From the NCBI RefSeq assembly GCF_041060425.1, contig NZ_JAULBC010000008.1:248001-312000 (forward strand): a DNA stretch of 64,000 bases, given 5' to 3'. Position 1 is the first letter of the stretch. Each line of letters opens with the position of its first letter. Positions 27,735 to 36,518 of this stretch are shown one piece after another. Source of the DNA: Danxiaibacter flavus (GTDB lineage Bacteria; Bacteroidota; Bacteroidia; Chitinophagales; Chitinophagaceae). The translations under genes and the position numbers were made by a program. Below the pieces are notes generated by a model, which was not told the DNA's origin, searched no databases, and saw only the letters and a list, made by a program, of their open reading frames with translations.

Positions 27735-28190
27735 ATGAGCTCGCAACTGCTTGAAATAAAAACCGCCATACAAATACAAAAACCTGTTTCGGAAGTCTTC
27801 GAAGCAATTGTCGACCCTGCAAAAATGAGCAACTATTTTATTGCAAAAGGCAGCGACCGGATGGCTACGGAGAAAGAAATCTCCTGGCAGTTTCCTGAAT
27901 TTGATATGGTTTTCCCAATAAAGGTGAATAAAGTTGAGCGGGATAAAGCCGTTTCCTTTTACTGGGATATTGACGGGAGACAAACCCTCGTGGAAATATC
28001 ACTTCAACCCAAAGAACATAATTCGACGTTGGTGACTGCTACAGAAAAAGACATGATAAATGATGAAGCCGGCATTAAATGGTTGAAGGGTAACACTGAA
28101 GGCTGGGCAAACTTTCTGGCTTGCCTGAAAGCTTACCTGGAATATGGCATCAACCTTAGAAAGGGCGCGTTTGATTTTATGAGACATTAA
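27735..28190 (+). CDS. SRPBCC (AHSA1-like) domain protein
   Basis: The ATG at 27735 is preferred to the TTG two codons before. The 151-residue product has the START/SRPBCC layout: KTAIQIQKPVSEVFEAIVDPAKMSNYF at the start, a beta sheet (DMVFPIKVNKVERDKAVSFYWDI, LVEISLQP), VTATE and the long C-terminal helix NTEGWANFLACLKAYLEYG. This fold binds hydrophobic ligands; in this subfamily the ligand is generally unknown. The DUF5995 gene follows 42 nt downstream, probably in the same transcript. Confidence 0.88.
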   Translation: MSSQLLEIKTAIQIQKPVSEVFEAIVDPAKMSNYFIAKGSDRMATEKEISWQFPEFDMVFPIKVNKVERDKAVSFYWDIDGRQTLVEISLQPKEHNSTLVTATEKDMINDEAGIKWLKGNTEGWANFLACLKAYLEYGINLRKGAFDFMRH

Positions 28191-28232
28191 TTTTTACTCA
28201 ATAGCATACTGGAAAAAACAATACCTATAAGC

Positions 28233-29018
28233 ATGGCTATAGCTACAATTGAGGATGTGATCACTGCTCTCGAGAAAATTATTGATGAATCTATTGAAAC
28301 CAGCAGTCCGTTAGGATATTTTGCCGCACTTTACCATATGGTGACTGTACAGGTAAAAGAAGGCGCAGACAAACAGCAATTTGTAAATAACGGGATGATG
28401 AAACAATTTGATGTAGTGTTTGCATCACGATATCTTGACGCCATGGAGGCGTGGAAAAACAAACAACCATTGACCGGCTCGTGGAAAATTGCGTTTGAAG
28501 CAGCGGAAAAATCGTCTTACCTGGTACTGCAGCATTTGTTGCTGGGCATGAATGCGCACATCAATTTCGACCTTGGCATTGCCGCGGCTGAGATAGCCGG
28601 AGCCGGGCCGATGGATGCTGTAAGAAAGGATTTTGACAGCATTAATGATTTGCTTGCAGCGTTAACCTATCCCGTTTTAAACGGATTGAGCAGGGTTTCG
28701 CCTTTGCTTTCATTGCTTGGAATGCATTCGGGTAATTCATCTTCCATACTAATACAGTTCAGCATTGCCAATGCAAGAGATGGAGCATGGGTGTTTGCTG
28801 AAGATCTGCATGCAAAACAAGGCGCAGACCGCGATGCGTGCATGGCAAAAAGAGACAAAACAATTGCAACGCTTGCAGGTGGATTGATTCATATGCCCAG
28901 CTTTTTTATGCGACTAACAGTTTGGGTGATCAGGCTTTTTGAAAAGAAGAATGTTACAGATAACATAAGGGCTTTGCAGGAATACAAAAAGACCTACATT
29001 ACCATTAATAAGGATTAG
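28233..29018 (+). CDS. DUF5995 family protein
   Basis: A 261-residue, mostly helical cytoplasmic protein without signal peptide. The stretch SPLGYFAALYHMVTVQVKEG, then DVVFASRYLDAMEAW and HLLLGMNAHINFDLGIAAAE fit DUF5995; the two His and the Asp in LLLGMNAHINFDLG are good metal- or ligand-binding candidates. Function is not established. It is probably co-transcribed with the SRPBCC gene and followed by a perfect palindromic terminator. Confidence 0.82.
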   Translation: MAIATIEDVITALEKIIDESIETSSPLGYFAALYHMVTVQVKEGADKQQFVNNGMMKQFDVVFASRYLDAMEAWKNKQPLTGSWKIAFEAAEKSSYLVLQHLLLGMNAHINFDLGIAAAEIAGAGPMDAVRKDFDSINDLLAALTYPVLNGLSRVSPLLSLLGMHSGNSSSILIQFSIANARDGAWVFAEDLHAKQGADRDACMAKRDKTIATLAGGLIHMPSFFMRLTVWVIRLFEKKNVTDNIRALQEYKKTYITINKD

Positions 29019-29023
29019 TTATC

Positions 29024-29076
29024 TGATCAAAGCAGTTGTCCTACACTTCGAAAGTGTAGGACAACTGCTTTGATCA
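29024..29076. terminator. perfect 25-bp-stem palindrome
   Basis: TGATCAAAGCAGTTG plus TCCTACACTT pairs perfectly with its mirror over 25 bp around a CGA loop, 5 nt after the DUF5995 stop. The inner part is the shared family core; TGATCAAAGCAG is site-specific. Confidence 0.75.
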
Positions 29077-29079
29077 AAA

Positions 29080-29124
29080 GCGCATAAGTGTACTACACTT
29101 TTAAAGTGTAGGACACTTACGCGC
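29080..29124. repeat. palindrome of the GTCCTACACTTT family, second of a pair
   Basis: A 22-bp stem with two mismatches (GCGCATAAGTG and CACTTACGCGC outside, the core inside, single T loop). It begins 3 nt after the preceding palindrome and ends 19 nt before the hydrolase start codon at 29144, so it lies in that gene's leader. Confidence 0.65.
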
Positions 29125-29143
29125 TCTTAAAACAACCATCATC

Positions 29144-29971
29144 ATGAAATATTTCTTTATCATTTTTTTGTTTTTCAGTACAGTTCAACTACTCGCACAA
29201 CAGGAATATGTAACGGAAAAAAATGTGCACTATTATGCTGACTCGATCAACAAGAAAGACGCCTACATAAATAGCCAGTGCGTTATGGATATCTATTATC
29301 CAAAAGGAAAGAAAGATTTTGCAACAATTCTGTGGTTCCATGGCGGAGGTATTACAGGTGGTAGTAAAGAGATTCCCAGGGCGCTTATGGACAAAGGGTA
29401 TGCTGTAATTGGTGTTGGGTACCGTTTATCTCCAAAAGTTAAAGCGCCGGCTTATATAGAGGATGCGGCAGCGGCCGTTGCCTGGGCGTTTCAACACATA
29501 GCCGGTTATGGCGGATCTGCCGATCTGATATTTGTCTCCGGTCATTCTGCCGGAGGGTATTTGGGAATGATGATAACGCTCGATAAAAAGTATTTGGCAA
29601 AATATGATATCGATGCAAACCGTATTGCCGCCGTTGTTCCTTTTAGCGGGCAAGCCATTACGCATTTTACCGTGCGGGATGAGCAGGGAATAAAAAACAC
29701 GCAGCCGACTATTGATGAATACGCGCCGCTTTACCATGTACGCGCAGATGCTCCCCCAATGCTGTTAATTACAGGCGACCGTGAAATGGAGCTGCTTGGC
29801 CGTTATGAAGAAAATGCCTACTTAAACCGAATGATGAAACTAGCTGGTAACAAACGTACCACCCTTTATGAACTGGGTGGTTTTGATCATGGTGGTATGG
29901 CTGAACCTGCTTTTCCATTACTATTGAAAGAAGTGGCTGCGGTGAGCAAAGAAATTGCCAGCAAGAAATAA
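29144..29971 (+). CDS. secreted alpha/beta hydrolase (esterase/lipase-like)
   Basis: A 275-residue protein with a signal peptide ending LLAQ. It has the HSL/BD-FAE-type layout: oxyanion HGGG at 66-69, nucleophile Ser135 in GHSAGG, Asp212 in LLITGDRE and His249 in GGFDHGG, a full catalytic triad. DIYYPKGKKDFATILWFHGGG and GYRLSPKVKAPAYIEDAAAAVAW are typical of carboxylesterases acting on acylated sugars or small esters. The natural substrate is unknown; export suggests periplasmic action. Confidence 0.87.
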   Translation: MKYFFIIFLFFSTVQLLAQQEYVTEKNVHYYADSINKKDAYINSQCVMDIYYPKGKKDFATILWFHGGGITGGSKEIPRALMDKGYAVIGVGYRLSPKVKAPAYIEDAAAAVAWAFQHIAGYGGSADLIFVSGHSAGGYLGMMITLDKKYLAKYDIDANRIAAVVPFSGQAITHFTVRDEQGIKNTQPTIDEYAPLYHVRADAPPMLLITGDREMELLGRYEENAYLNRMMKLAGNKRTTLYELGGFDHGGMAEPAFPLLLKEVAAVSKEIASKK

Positions 29972-30050
29972 AGTGCTTATACTTCATCAGCTCGGAAACT
30001 TTTTTCGGGATCTCGTGAAACGCCTGGTGCTCTTTTATGCTGCCGGCATT

Positions 30051-30803
30051 TTAGCCCAGGGGGTCTACTGTTAGGCCGCCATCAATTGTAATTTCTGTTC
30101 CGTTTATAAAAGAAGCATCCTCCGAAGCCAGGAACTTAACTACATTGGCTATTTCATATGCTTGCCCAAACCTGCCGAGAAGGCTTCTGCCCGACAGCAC
30201 ATTGCCAAATCCTTTTAGTTGCTCTTCGTTTAGACCCAGCTTGCTATAAAGCGGCGTCTCTATCGGACCGGGGGAAATTGCATTTACCCGTATCCTGCGG
30301 GGCGAAAGCTCTTTCGCCAATACACGGTTGAGTGATATTATTGCTGCTTTGGAGGCGGAATAGACAGCACTACCTGGTGCTCCCAGCGAAGCATTCACCG
30401 ATGCCATGAATATTATGGAGCCGCCATCCTTGATAATTGGCAGGAATTTTTGAACAGTAAAGAATGTACCTTTTACATTAGTATTCATCATACTATCGTA
30501 ATGTTCTTCTGAAGCAGTTTCAATAGAACTAAAAGTTGTAAGCCCTGCATTGAGAAAAAGAATATCTATTGCTCCAAATTTCTCCTGAACTTCTGCTGCA
30601 AATTGTTCAATGCTTTTTAATGAGGATTGATCTGCTACAATGCCTGTGGCAGACAGCTTTTCCGCTGCACTATCTACGTCGTTTTTCCGGCGGCCGGTAA
30701 TTATTACTTTGGCTCCTTCGTTGATCAATGTCTGTGCCGAAGCGAAGCCAATACCGCTGGTGCCGCCTGTAACAACGGCGACCTTGTTTTCGAGATTACT
30801 CAT
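30051..30803 (-). CDS. SDR family NAD(P)-dependent oxidoreductase
   Basis: A 250-residue classical short-chain dehydrogenase: cofactor motif TGGTSGIG at 12-19, ITGRR after beta2 (Arg suggests NADP preference), NAG in LFLNAGLT, catalytic Ser in MASVNASLG, YSASK (Tyr-x-x-x-Lys) and the C-terminal INGTEITIDGGLTVDPLG. The substrate cannot be read. It is a single gene, divergent from the alpha/beta hydrolase at 31000. Confidence 0.92.
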   Translation of the reverse strand: MSNLENKVAVVTGGTSGIGFASAQTLINEGAKVIITGRRKNDVDSAAEKLSATGIVADQSSLKSIEQFAAEVQEKFGAIDILFLNAGLTTFSSIETASEEHYDSMMNTNVKGTFFTVQKFLPIIKDGGSIIFMASVNASLGAPGSAVYSASKAAIISLNRVLAKELSPRRIRVNAISPGPIETPLYSKLGLNEEQLKGFGNVLSGRSLLGRFGQAYEIANVVKFLASEDASFINGTEITIDGGLTVDPLG

Positions 30804-30999
30804 AATAGTTGGTATAAAATGAAGTTTAAAATTCTATAAACAGTTGAACACAAAAATTGTTATGGCAGGGATTTTAATGTCAGGTTTACAGGATCACTAA
30901 CCATGTATTTGGGCTGCCGGCAAGGCTTTCAAACACTTGCTGTATAAAAATATCACCAGAAAATGAATTTATTCAGCATCGAATATTTTTATATATTCG

Positions 31000-32040
31000 A
31001 TGTACGAAAAATTACGTAGAATGTTGTTTTTTAAAGGCATCTCAGGCAAGGTACTGTCTGCATTAATTCTTTTATCAGCTGGCACCGCAGAAGCGAAGGG
31101 GACATCGGATTCAATTCAATTTGTAGCTCCGGGAAAAATGGTTGATATAGGAGGATACAAGTTGCACCTGTATTGCACCGGCAGTGGAAAGTCAACTGTT
31201 GTGTTTATTTCCGGCGCTATGGGATTTTCGTTTGACTGGACTTTGCTACAGCAACGGCTGTCACCGGATGCTAAAGTTTGTTCGTATGATCGCGCTGGTC
31301 TTGCATGGAGTGATGTTGGTCCACTACCCCGTACCATTGCGCAGGAAGCTTACGAACTGCACAAGCTGCTGCAATCATCCAATGTAAAACCGCCTTTTAT
31401 TTTGGTTGGACAATCAATCGGCGGATTGATCGCCCGCAAGTTTGCAAGCGAATATTTCTCGGAAATTTCAGGGATGGTACTGGTTGATGCAACTTCAGAA
31501 AACGGGTTGTTTGGTATAAAGGGGAAGATTCAGCGTATGAGGGAAACTGCTTCGCCGGGAAGAGAAATTCCGCCAGTGAAACAGGCCATCGACTCGTTCT
31601 CGATCATTACCGCCGCTCAAAAAATGCAGGAATTTGAAAAGAACAGGCAGTCGCTTCAGTTCAAACCCGGATGGGATAGTCTGCAAAAAGTCCGGGCATG
31701 GGCATTGTCCCTTCCAAAATCCGCCACCGCCGATGGAAGCGACTATTGGCCGGAGGAGTTTAAAGCCATTTATGATGACAGCCTGCATTACAAAATGGTC
31801 GATAAACCGCTGATAGTTTTGTGCAGCATTAAAAATAATTACCCACAGGGCTGGGATATGCGTGACAGTATGATGAATGACAAGATCCGTAATCAACAAC
31901 GTTTCCTCGCTTCCTCAACCAACAGTAAGTTCATCACGACCGGGAAAAGTGGCCACGAAATACACGTTACAGAACCTGAACTCGTTATTGACGCGATTAA
32001 ACGTGTAATCTTCGCCGCTGAAAACAAGTCCAGGCTTTGA
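31000..32040 (+). CDS. alpha/beta hydrolase with signal peptide
   Basis: A 346-residue protein. A signal segment runs to about residue 32 (LSALILLSAGTAEA); a second ATG at 31021 is equally possible. The fold is clear: LHLYCTGSGKSTVVFISG, SYDRAGLAWSD, nucleophile Ser139 in VGQSIGG, LVDATSENG and the His in GKSGHEIH. The cap region is rich in K, Q and E. This is the general hydrolase family; no substrate can be assigned. It is followed 232 bp later by another alpha/beta hydrolase of a different subfamily. Confidence 0.85.
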   Translation: MYEKLRRMLFFKGISGKVLSALILLSAGTAEAKGTSDSIQFVAPGKMVDIGGYKLHLYCTGSGKSTVVFISGAMGFSFDWTLLQQRLSPDAKVCSYDRAGLAWSDVGPLPRTIAQEAYELHKLLQSSNVKPPFILVGQSIGGLIARKFASEYFSEISGMVLVDATSENGLFGIKGKIQRMRETASPGREIPPVKQAIDSFSIITAAQKMQEFEKNRQSLQFKPGWDSLQKVRAWALSLPKSATADGSDYWPEEFKAIYDDSLHYKMVDKPLIVLCSIKNNYPQGWDMRDSMMNDKIRNQQRFLASSTNSKFITTGKSGHEIHVTEPELVIDAIKRVIFAAENKSRL

Positions 32041-32272
32041 GTTTTTCTCAGAGCTGATGATTCGATGATGTAGTCTTAAGTTGGCCCGAAAAATTGAGCA
32101 AGGTCGAACCGGGTACTTCGTAATTCGTACTTCGTACTTGATAACGCTCTTTGTGTCAGGAAAATAACGAGGTTAGTTCGATCTTGAATATTTAGGCCAT
32201 TAAAGTCTTTCTTAACAGAAAATCAACCTTGTTTATAATGCAATTGTTATCACTATACAGTAAGTTTATTAT

Positions 32273-33241
32273 ATGAAGAAGGTTGGCAGATTTTTGCTCC
32301 GGCTACTAATTGTTTTATTGCTGATTCTGATTATTTCGTTGCTGGTTCTGGACCGGTTTATACAGTTCAGAATGGATGATGGACAATATGCCACCTATTT
32401 TTATCAGAAAGGCCTTACGCCCCACATCAGTTATTACAGCTCCCACAACCGCGAGATCCGTTATGCTTCTATTGGGAAAGACACTTCTGCCACGGTTTTT
32501 TTCATTCATGGGGCACCAAGCTCGTTAAGTTATTATCGCGATTACATGTCGGACAGCACGTTACTGAGCAGGGCTTCGATGTATGCAGTTGACAGACCGG
32601 GCTACGGCTATTCCGGCCTTGGCAAACCGGAGCCCTCCATAGAAACACAGGTGCAATGTATAGTGCCGGTGTTGGATAGTCTGAATAAAGTGCACCATCC
32701 CTTGATCATTGTCGGTGCTTCTTATGGCAGTTCAATTGCGTGCCGGCTTGTAATGGATCACCCGGAACTGGCGGATGGCCTGGTGATCATTGCTCCGCCG
32801 TTGGCGCCCGGCGAAGAAAAAGTATTCTGGTTTAGCCCGTTGGTTGAATCTCCCGTGCTTAACTGGATCGTTCCCCGTATGCTGCAATCTGCCAATACCG
32901 AAAAACTGCATCACAGGGAAGAACTGACCAAGATGTTGCCCTTATGGAAGAACATTAAGATCCCGGTGATCTATATGCAGGGAGCCGATGACGGACTGGT
33001 ATACACTACTAATGCCGATTTTGCACGAAAACATTTTACCAACGTTCCTTACCTCAATATTGAAATGATAAAGAACCGGGGCCATTTGCTGGCTTTCGTG
33101 GAAAAAGATAAAATAAGAAATGCTATTGTTCAAATGATCGATCTCGCCAATAAGAATATTGCCGGACAATTGAATATGAAAGGGAATGCATCAAACCTGG
33201 ATAACGCAGCTACAAAAAGTGCGCTCTCCGTTACCCACTAG
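32273..33241 (+). CDS. membrane-anchored alpha/beta hydrolase
   Basis: A 322-residue protein with one strong N-terminal transmembrane helix (about 7-27, rich in L and I) and no cleavage site, so it is probably anchored to the inner membrane. Hydrolase motifs: HGAP at 79-82, VDRPGYGYSG, nucleophile Ser150 in VGASYGSS, Asp in YMQGADDG and His in NRGHLLAF. Substrate unknown. The stop codon overlaps the stop of the convergent gene at 33238 by 4 bp. Confidence 0.85.
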   Translation: MKKVGRFLLRLLIVLLLILIISLLVLDRFIQFRMDDGQYATYFYQKGLTPHISYYSSHNREIRYASIGKDTSATVFFIHGAPSSLSYYRDYMSDSTLLSRASMYAVDRPGYGYSGLGKPEPSIETQVQCIVPVLDSLNKVHHPLIIVGASYGSSIACRLVMDHPELADGLVIIAPPLAPGEEKVFWFSPLVESPVLNWIVPRMLQSANTEKLHHREELTKMLPLWKNIKIPVIYMQGADDGLVYTTNADFARKHFTNVPYLNIEMIKNRGHLLAFVEKDKIRNAIVQMIDLANKNIAGQLNMKGNASNLDNAATKSALSVTH

Positions 33242-33762
33242 GGTTTCTGTAAGGTTTGTAATTGTTGTAAATAAGTATCTGCTCTCTTTGATGCGATGAA
33301 GTCTGCAGTAAGCAGAATAACTCCCTGAATGATCAACGCGAGTCCAAGTCCGTAAAGCAATGCTTTTTCCGGCCGGCTCCTGTATGTAACAAACAATATT
33401 ATGCCGGCAACAATTAATGCGACTTCGGCCCATTTGTAAATGATGAAATTCTTTGTTACTTTTTGCATACGTGGAATTTCCTGTTTGATTAGTTTGTCGG
33501 GATTCATATCCACAGCATAAACATTAGACACTCTTTGTTCGTCACTTTTGTTATAGACAGCATAACCTACCGCAGCTTGTATAACACCGAGAAGAATCAG
33601 TGGAATAGCTGCACCTTTCCACACATTTGTTTTTATGGTGAAGACGGCAATCAGCGCAATAATAATGGCGGCAGTGCCAAGTATAAGAAAGATCAGACCT
33701 GCCTGTTTTTCTGCAAGAAAATATTTTTCAATGTCTGTTCTTGATATCATTGTTCCGGGCAT
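33238..33762 (-). CDS. four-helix membrane protein, unknown function
   Basis: Start at the ATG at 33762; the longer frame would need a TTG at 33783. The 174-residue product has a polar start (SRTDIEKYFLAEKQ), then four hydrophobic helices in two pairs (LIFLILGTAAIIIALIAVF and AAIPLILLGVIQAAVGYAV; ALIVAGIILFVTY and LYGLGLALIIQGVILLTADFIA), separated by a soluble loop of about 50 residues, and ends ADTYLQQLQTLQKP. No family is recognised. It overlaps the 3' end of the neighbouring hydrolase gene by 4 bp tail-to-tail. Confidence 0.7.
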   Translation of the reverse strand: MPGTMISRTDIEKYFLAEKQAGLIFLILGTAAIIIALIAVFTIKTNVWKGAAIPLILLGVIQAAVGYAVYNKSDEQRVSNVYAVDMNPDKLIKQEIPRMQKVTKNFIIYKWAEVALIVAGIILFVTYRSRPEKALLYGLGLALIIQGVILLTADFIASKRADTYLQQLQTLQKP

Positions 33763-33910
33763 ATTGATAAAAGAATAATACAAAGTACGTTTTTTATAAC
33801 AAGGATAAAAGTTTGCGGCACTTCACACCATCACCTGTATATCTAAACTGGATGCTCTTACGGAGCAAGACCAGTGGGTATGCTTAACTAAATGACATTG
33901 GCCTGTATAT

Positions 33911-33945
33911 AAATAAAAAGTCCCGCCGGAAAACCAAACGGGACT
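33911..33945 (-). terminator. rho-independent terminator of the acyl-CoA dehydrogenase gene
   Basis: On the minus strand AGTCCCG, a 13-nt loop and CGGGACT are followed by TTTTTATTT, 27 nt after the stop at 33972. Confidence 0.75.
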
Positions 33946-33971
33946 ACCACTTAACAACCAACCAAAAAATC

Positions 33972-35750
33972 TTAAAAACAATATTTTCTTTGTTCAATCA
34001 GTTTATCCGCAATATTTCTTCTTGCGGTTTTGGTGTTGAACGGATCTACTTTCGTAAAACGTTTTAAGCCAATGTGCATCATTCTTAGCTCATCGCCTTC
34101 AGCAAAGCTATTCAATGCATCCTTACCACATTTGTTAATTATGTCAGCGGCATCATACAGGTATGTGCGCATCATATCTGCCTGTAAAGACTGCTCGTTG
34201 CCAAGTTTTATGGCACGCAGCAATGCACATTCAGCGTGATAAGTATTGATGGCCATATCTGCAATGTTCATCAACAACTCCTGTTCCTTATCAAGGTTCA
34301 TCATCAGCTTTTGTACAGCAGCTCCCGCAACCATCAAGATAGCTTTTTTAAAATTAGCCACGTGTTTTTTTTCACGGGCAAAAGCACTTTCATCATCGTT
34401 GCTAAAATCAGGAATACTCATCAACTCTTTTTGCACAGCCATTGCAGGCCCCATAAGATCGAGTTTTCCTTTTAATGCGCGCTTCAAAACCATGTCAACC
34501 GTCAGCAGGCGGTTGATCTCATTTGTGCCTTCATAAATGCGGTTAATGCGGCTGTCGCGATAAGCTCTTGAAATAACATACTCATCACTAAAGCCATTGC
34601 CTCCGTGTATTTGAACGCCTTCATCCACCACAAAATCAAGTGTCTCACTGCCAAATACTTTCAGCATGGCGCACTCTATTGCATATTCTTCAGCAGCTCC
34701 GGTCATTGACTTGTTGTGAGGAATGCCTTCTTCTTTCAATTCTTTTTCTTTGTCATTGATCAGCTTTGTGGCCCGGTATAGCCCGCTTTCTGCAACCCAA
34801 ATCCGGATGGCCATTTCAGCCAGTTTATGTTTGATGGCGCCAAAATTTGCGATGGAAGTTTTAAACTGCTCTCTTGTTATCGCATATTCAAGGCTGGTAT
34901 TGAAAGCTGCCTTGGAGCCGCCTATTGCAGCAGCATCCAGTTTAAGACGGCCAATATTGAGAATGTTAAAAGCGATCAGGTGTCCCTTGCCAATTTCGCC
35001 AAGCAGGTTTTCAGCAGGCACTTTACAATCCTGGAAATACAATTGTACTGTTGAAGAACCTTTGATACCCATTTTATGTTCCTCTGCTCCTTGTGTAAAT
35101 CCTTCAAAACCACGTTCAACAATAAAAGCAGTGAACTTGTCGCCATCAATTTTTGCGAAAACAGTATAAACGTCTGCAAATCCGCCGTTGGTGATCCAGC
35201 ATTTCTGCCCGTTCAGCAAATAATATTTTCCGTCCGCGCTCAGCGTCGCCGTTGTTTTAGCACCCAATGCATCACTTCCGCTGTTGGGTTCAGTTAATCC
35301 ATATGCGCCCTTCCATTCGCCACTGGCCAGTTTGGGAATATATTTCTGTTTCTGCTCTTCCGTACCAAAATACAATATGGGAAGTGTTCCAATGCCTGTG
35401 TGTGCAGCCATTGCTACAGAAAACGAGTTGCCACCGCCAAGACCTTCATTAATAATTGTAGCTGTAATAAAATCCTTGCCCAATCCGCCGTATTCTTCTG
35501 GTAGTGATGTAGCCAGCAAGCCTTGTTCACCTGCTTTTTCCAACAGGGAAGGCATTAACCCCGGCTCCAGTTTGTCAATTCTGTCAACTACCGGTTTTAC
35601 CTCAGCTTCCAGGAACTGATGGCACATATCCATGATCATCTTCTGCTCTTCATCAAAATCTTCGGGAATAAATGTATCTGCAGCTTCGGTAGGCTTAATC
35701 AGCCATTCTCCACCTTTAGTGGCTGTGGTTTGCTTTAATGTGGTTTCCAT
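33972..35750 (-). CDS. acyl-CoA dehydrogenase, long form with C-terminal extension
   Basis: A 592-residue flavoenzyme that oxidises acyl-CoA to enoyl-CoA in beta-oxidation. Seen: LPEEYGGLGKDF, AYGLTEPNSGSDALG (FAD/substrate), CWITNGGFADVYTVFAKI, FTQGAEEHKMGIKGSSTVQLYF, and HGGNGFSDEYVISRAYRDSRINRIYEGTNEINRLL, where the Glu of YEGTNE fits the catalytic base of this class. After about residue 430 there is a further helical domain (about 160 residues) that the 380-residue forms lack. The MarR gene lies just upstream on the same strand with a 103-bp gap and may control it. An electron acceptor (Etf) is not encoded nearby. Confidence 0.93.
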   Translation of the reverse strand: METTLKQTTATKGGEWLIKPTEAADTFIPEDFDEEQKMIMDMCHQFLEAEVKPVVDRIDKLEPGLMPSLLEKAGEQGLLATSLPEEYGGLGKDFITATIINEGLGGGNSFSVAMAAHTGIGTLPILYFGTEEQKQKYIPKLASGEWKGAYGLTEPNSGSDALGAKTTATLSADGKYYLLNGQKCWITNGGFADVYTVFAKIDGDKFTAFIVERGFEGFTQGAEEHKMGIKGSSTVQLYFQDCKVPAENLLGEIGKGHLIAFNILNIGRLKLDAAAIGGSKAAFNTSLEYAITREQFKTSIANFGAIKHKLAEMAIRIWVAESGLYRATKLINDKEKELKEEGIPHNKSMTGAAEEYAIECAMLKVFGSETLDFVVDEGVQIHGGNGFSDEYVISRAYRDSRINRIYEGTNEINRLLTVDMVLKRALKGKLDLMGPAMAVQKELMSIPDFSNDDESAFAREKKHVANFKKAILMVAGAAVQKLMMNLDKEQELLMNIADMAINTYHAECALLRAIKLGNEQSLQADMMRTYLYDAADIINKCGKDALNSFAEGDELRMMHIGLKRFTKVDPFNTKTARRNIADKLIEQRKYCF

Positions 35751-35853
35751 GGCGTGAGTTTTTTTACTGTATCGTCAATACAGCATCGTTATGGTAATAA
35801 ATGCGTACCTCAAATATTTAAATGCATAGCCAGAAATGAATGAGTGTAACAGT

Positions 35854-36300
35854 TTACAGTTGCTTCAGATTATCATAAACCTGTTGCAGCACTTTCTTTA
35901 CAATTTCAATATCTGTTTTGTTTACACCAATCAGTGCTTCATCCATTGTCTGATTCGCTATCTCAACAGTAAGTTCCTGTAACTCCTTTGCCGCATCGGT
36001 CAGGCAAACCTGGTTAATGCGCCTGTCTTCTTTCGATGTTATACGTTTTACGAGGTGCTGTTTTTCCAGGTTGTCAATTAGTCTTGTAATGCTCGGTTTA
36101 TCCCTGAATGTACGGTTACACAGCTCTTGCTGATTAAGGCAATCTTCCTTCCACAAATGATACAATACACTCCATTGCTCAACGGTTATTTCAAGGCCGG
36201 CCTTTCTGAAATTCTTTTGCAGCCGCCTTGCAACTGCCGTGCTGGCCATCCCGTTTATTACGCTGTATAATTCGCCCCTTCTGAATTGACTATCGGCCAT
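35854..36300 (-). CDS. MarR family transcriptional regulator
   Basis: A 148-residue winged-helix protein: ITVEQWSVLYHLWKEDCLNQQELC, the recognition helix FRDKPSITRLIDNLEKQHLVKRI, and wing TSKEDRRINQVCLT with the Asp-Arg-Arg of the MarR wing. MarR proteins are dimers that release DNA on binding small ligands or oxidants. The region directly before the start codon carries palindromic half-sites (36305-36337), so it probably represses itself, and perhaps the acyl-CoA dehydrogenase gene downstream. The ligand is unknown. Confidence 0.92.
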   Translation of the reverse strand: MADSQFRRGELYSVINGMASTAVARRLQKNFRKAGLEITVEQWSVLYHLWKEDCLNQQELCNRTFRDKPSITRLIDNLEKQHLVKRITSKEDRRINQVCLTDAAKELQELTVEIANQTMDEALIGVNKTDIEIVKKVLQQVYDNLKQL

Positions 36301-36304
36301 ATAG

Positions 36305-36337
36305 TTAGTTATGCAACTAATTCAAAATTGATTAGTT
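36305..36337. promoter_or_regulatory. probable MarR operator
   Basis: Three half-sites in alternating orientation, TTAGTT, AACTAAT and ATTAGTT, spaced 4 and 9 nt, form two overlapping palindromes 5 to 37 bp upstream of the marR start. Position and symmetry fit autoregulation; no binding data. Confidence 0.55.
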
Positions 36338-36518
36338 TTATCCAATAAAACAAGCATTTAGTCATTATTTTTTATGTTTAACAAATCGATACTAACGGAT
36401 AGGGTTTGACATAATGTTTTTTAACGAATTAAGAAAGGCCACGATTGAAGTGTGCATATTTTTTTATTAATAATGACTAAAATCGGGGTTAACAAAGAAG
36501 TAATCTGAACAGGAAGAT

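Noticed and set aside
31000..33241. Duplicated hydrolase genes
   Set aside because: The two adjacent alpha/beta hydrolases differ in anchor, motifs (GQSIGG versus GASYGS) and overall sequence, so they are not a recent tandem duplication.
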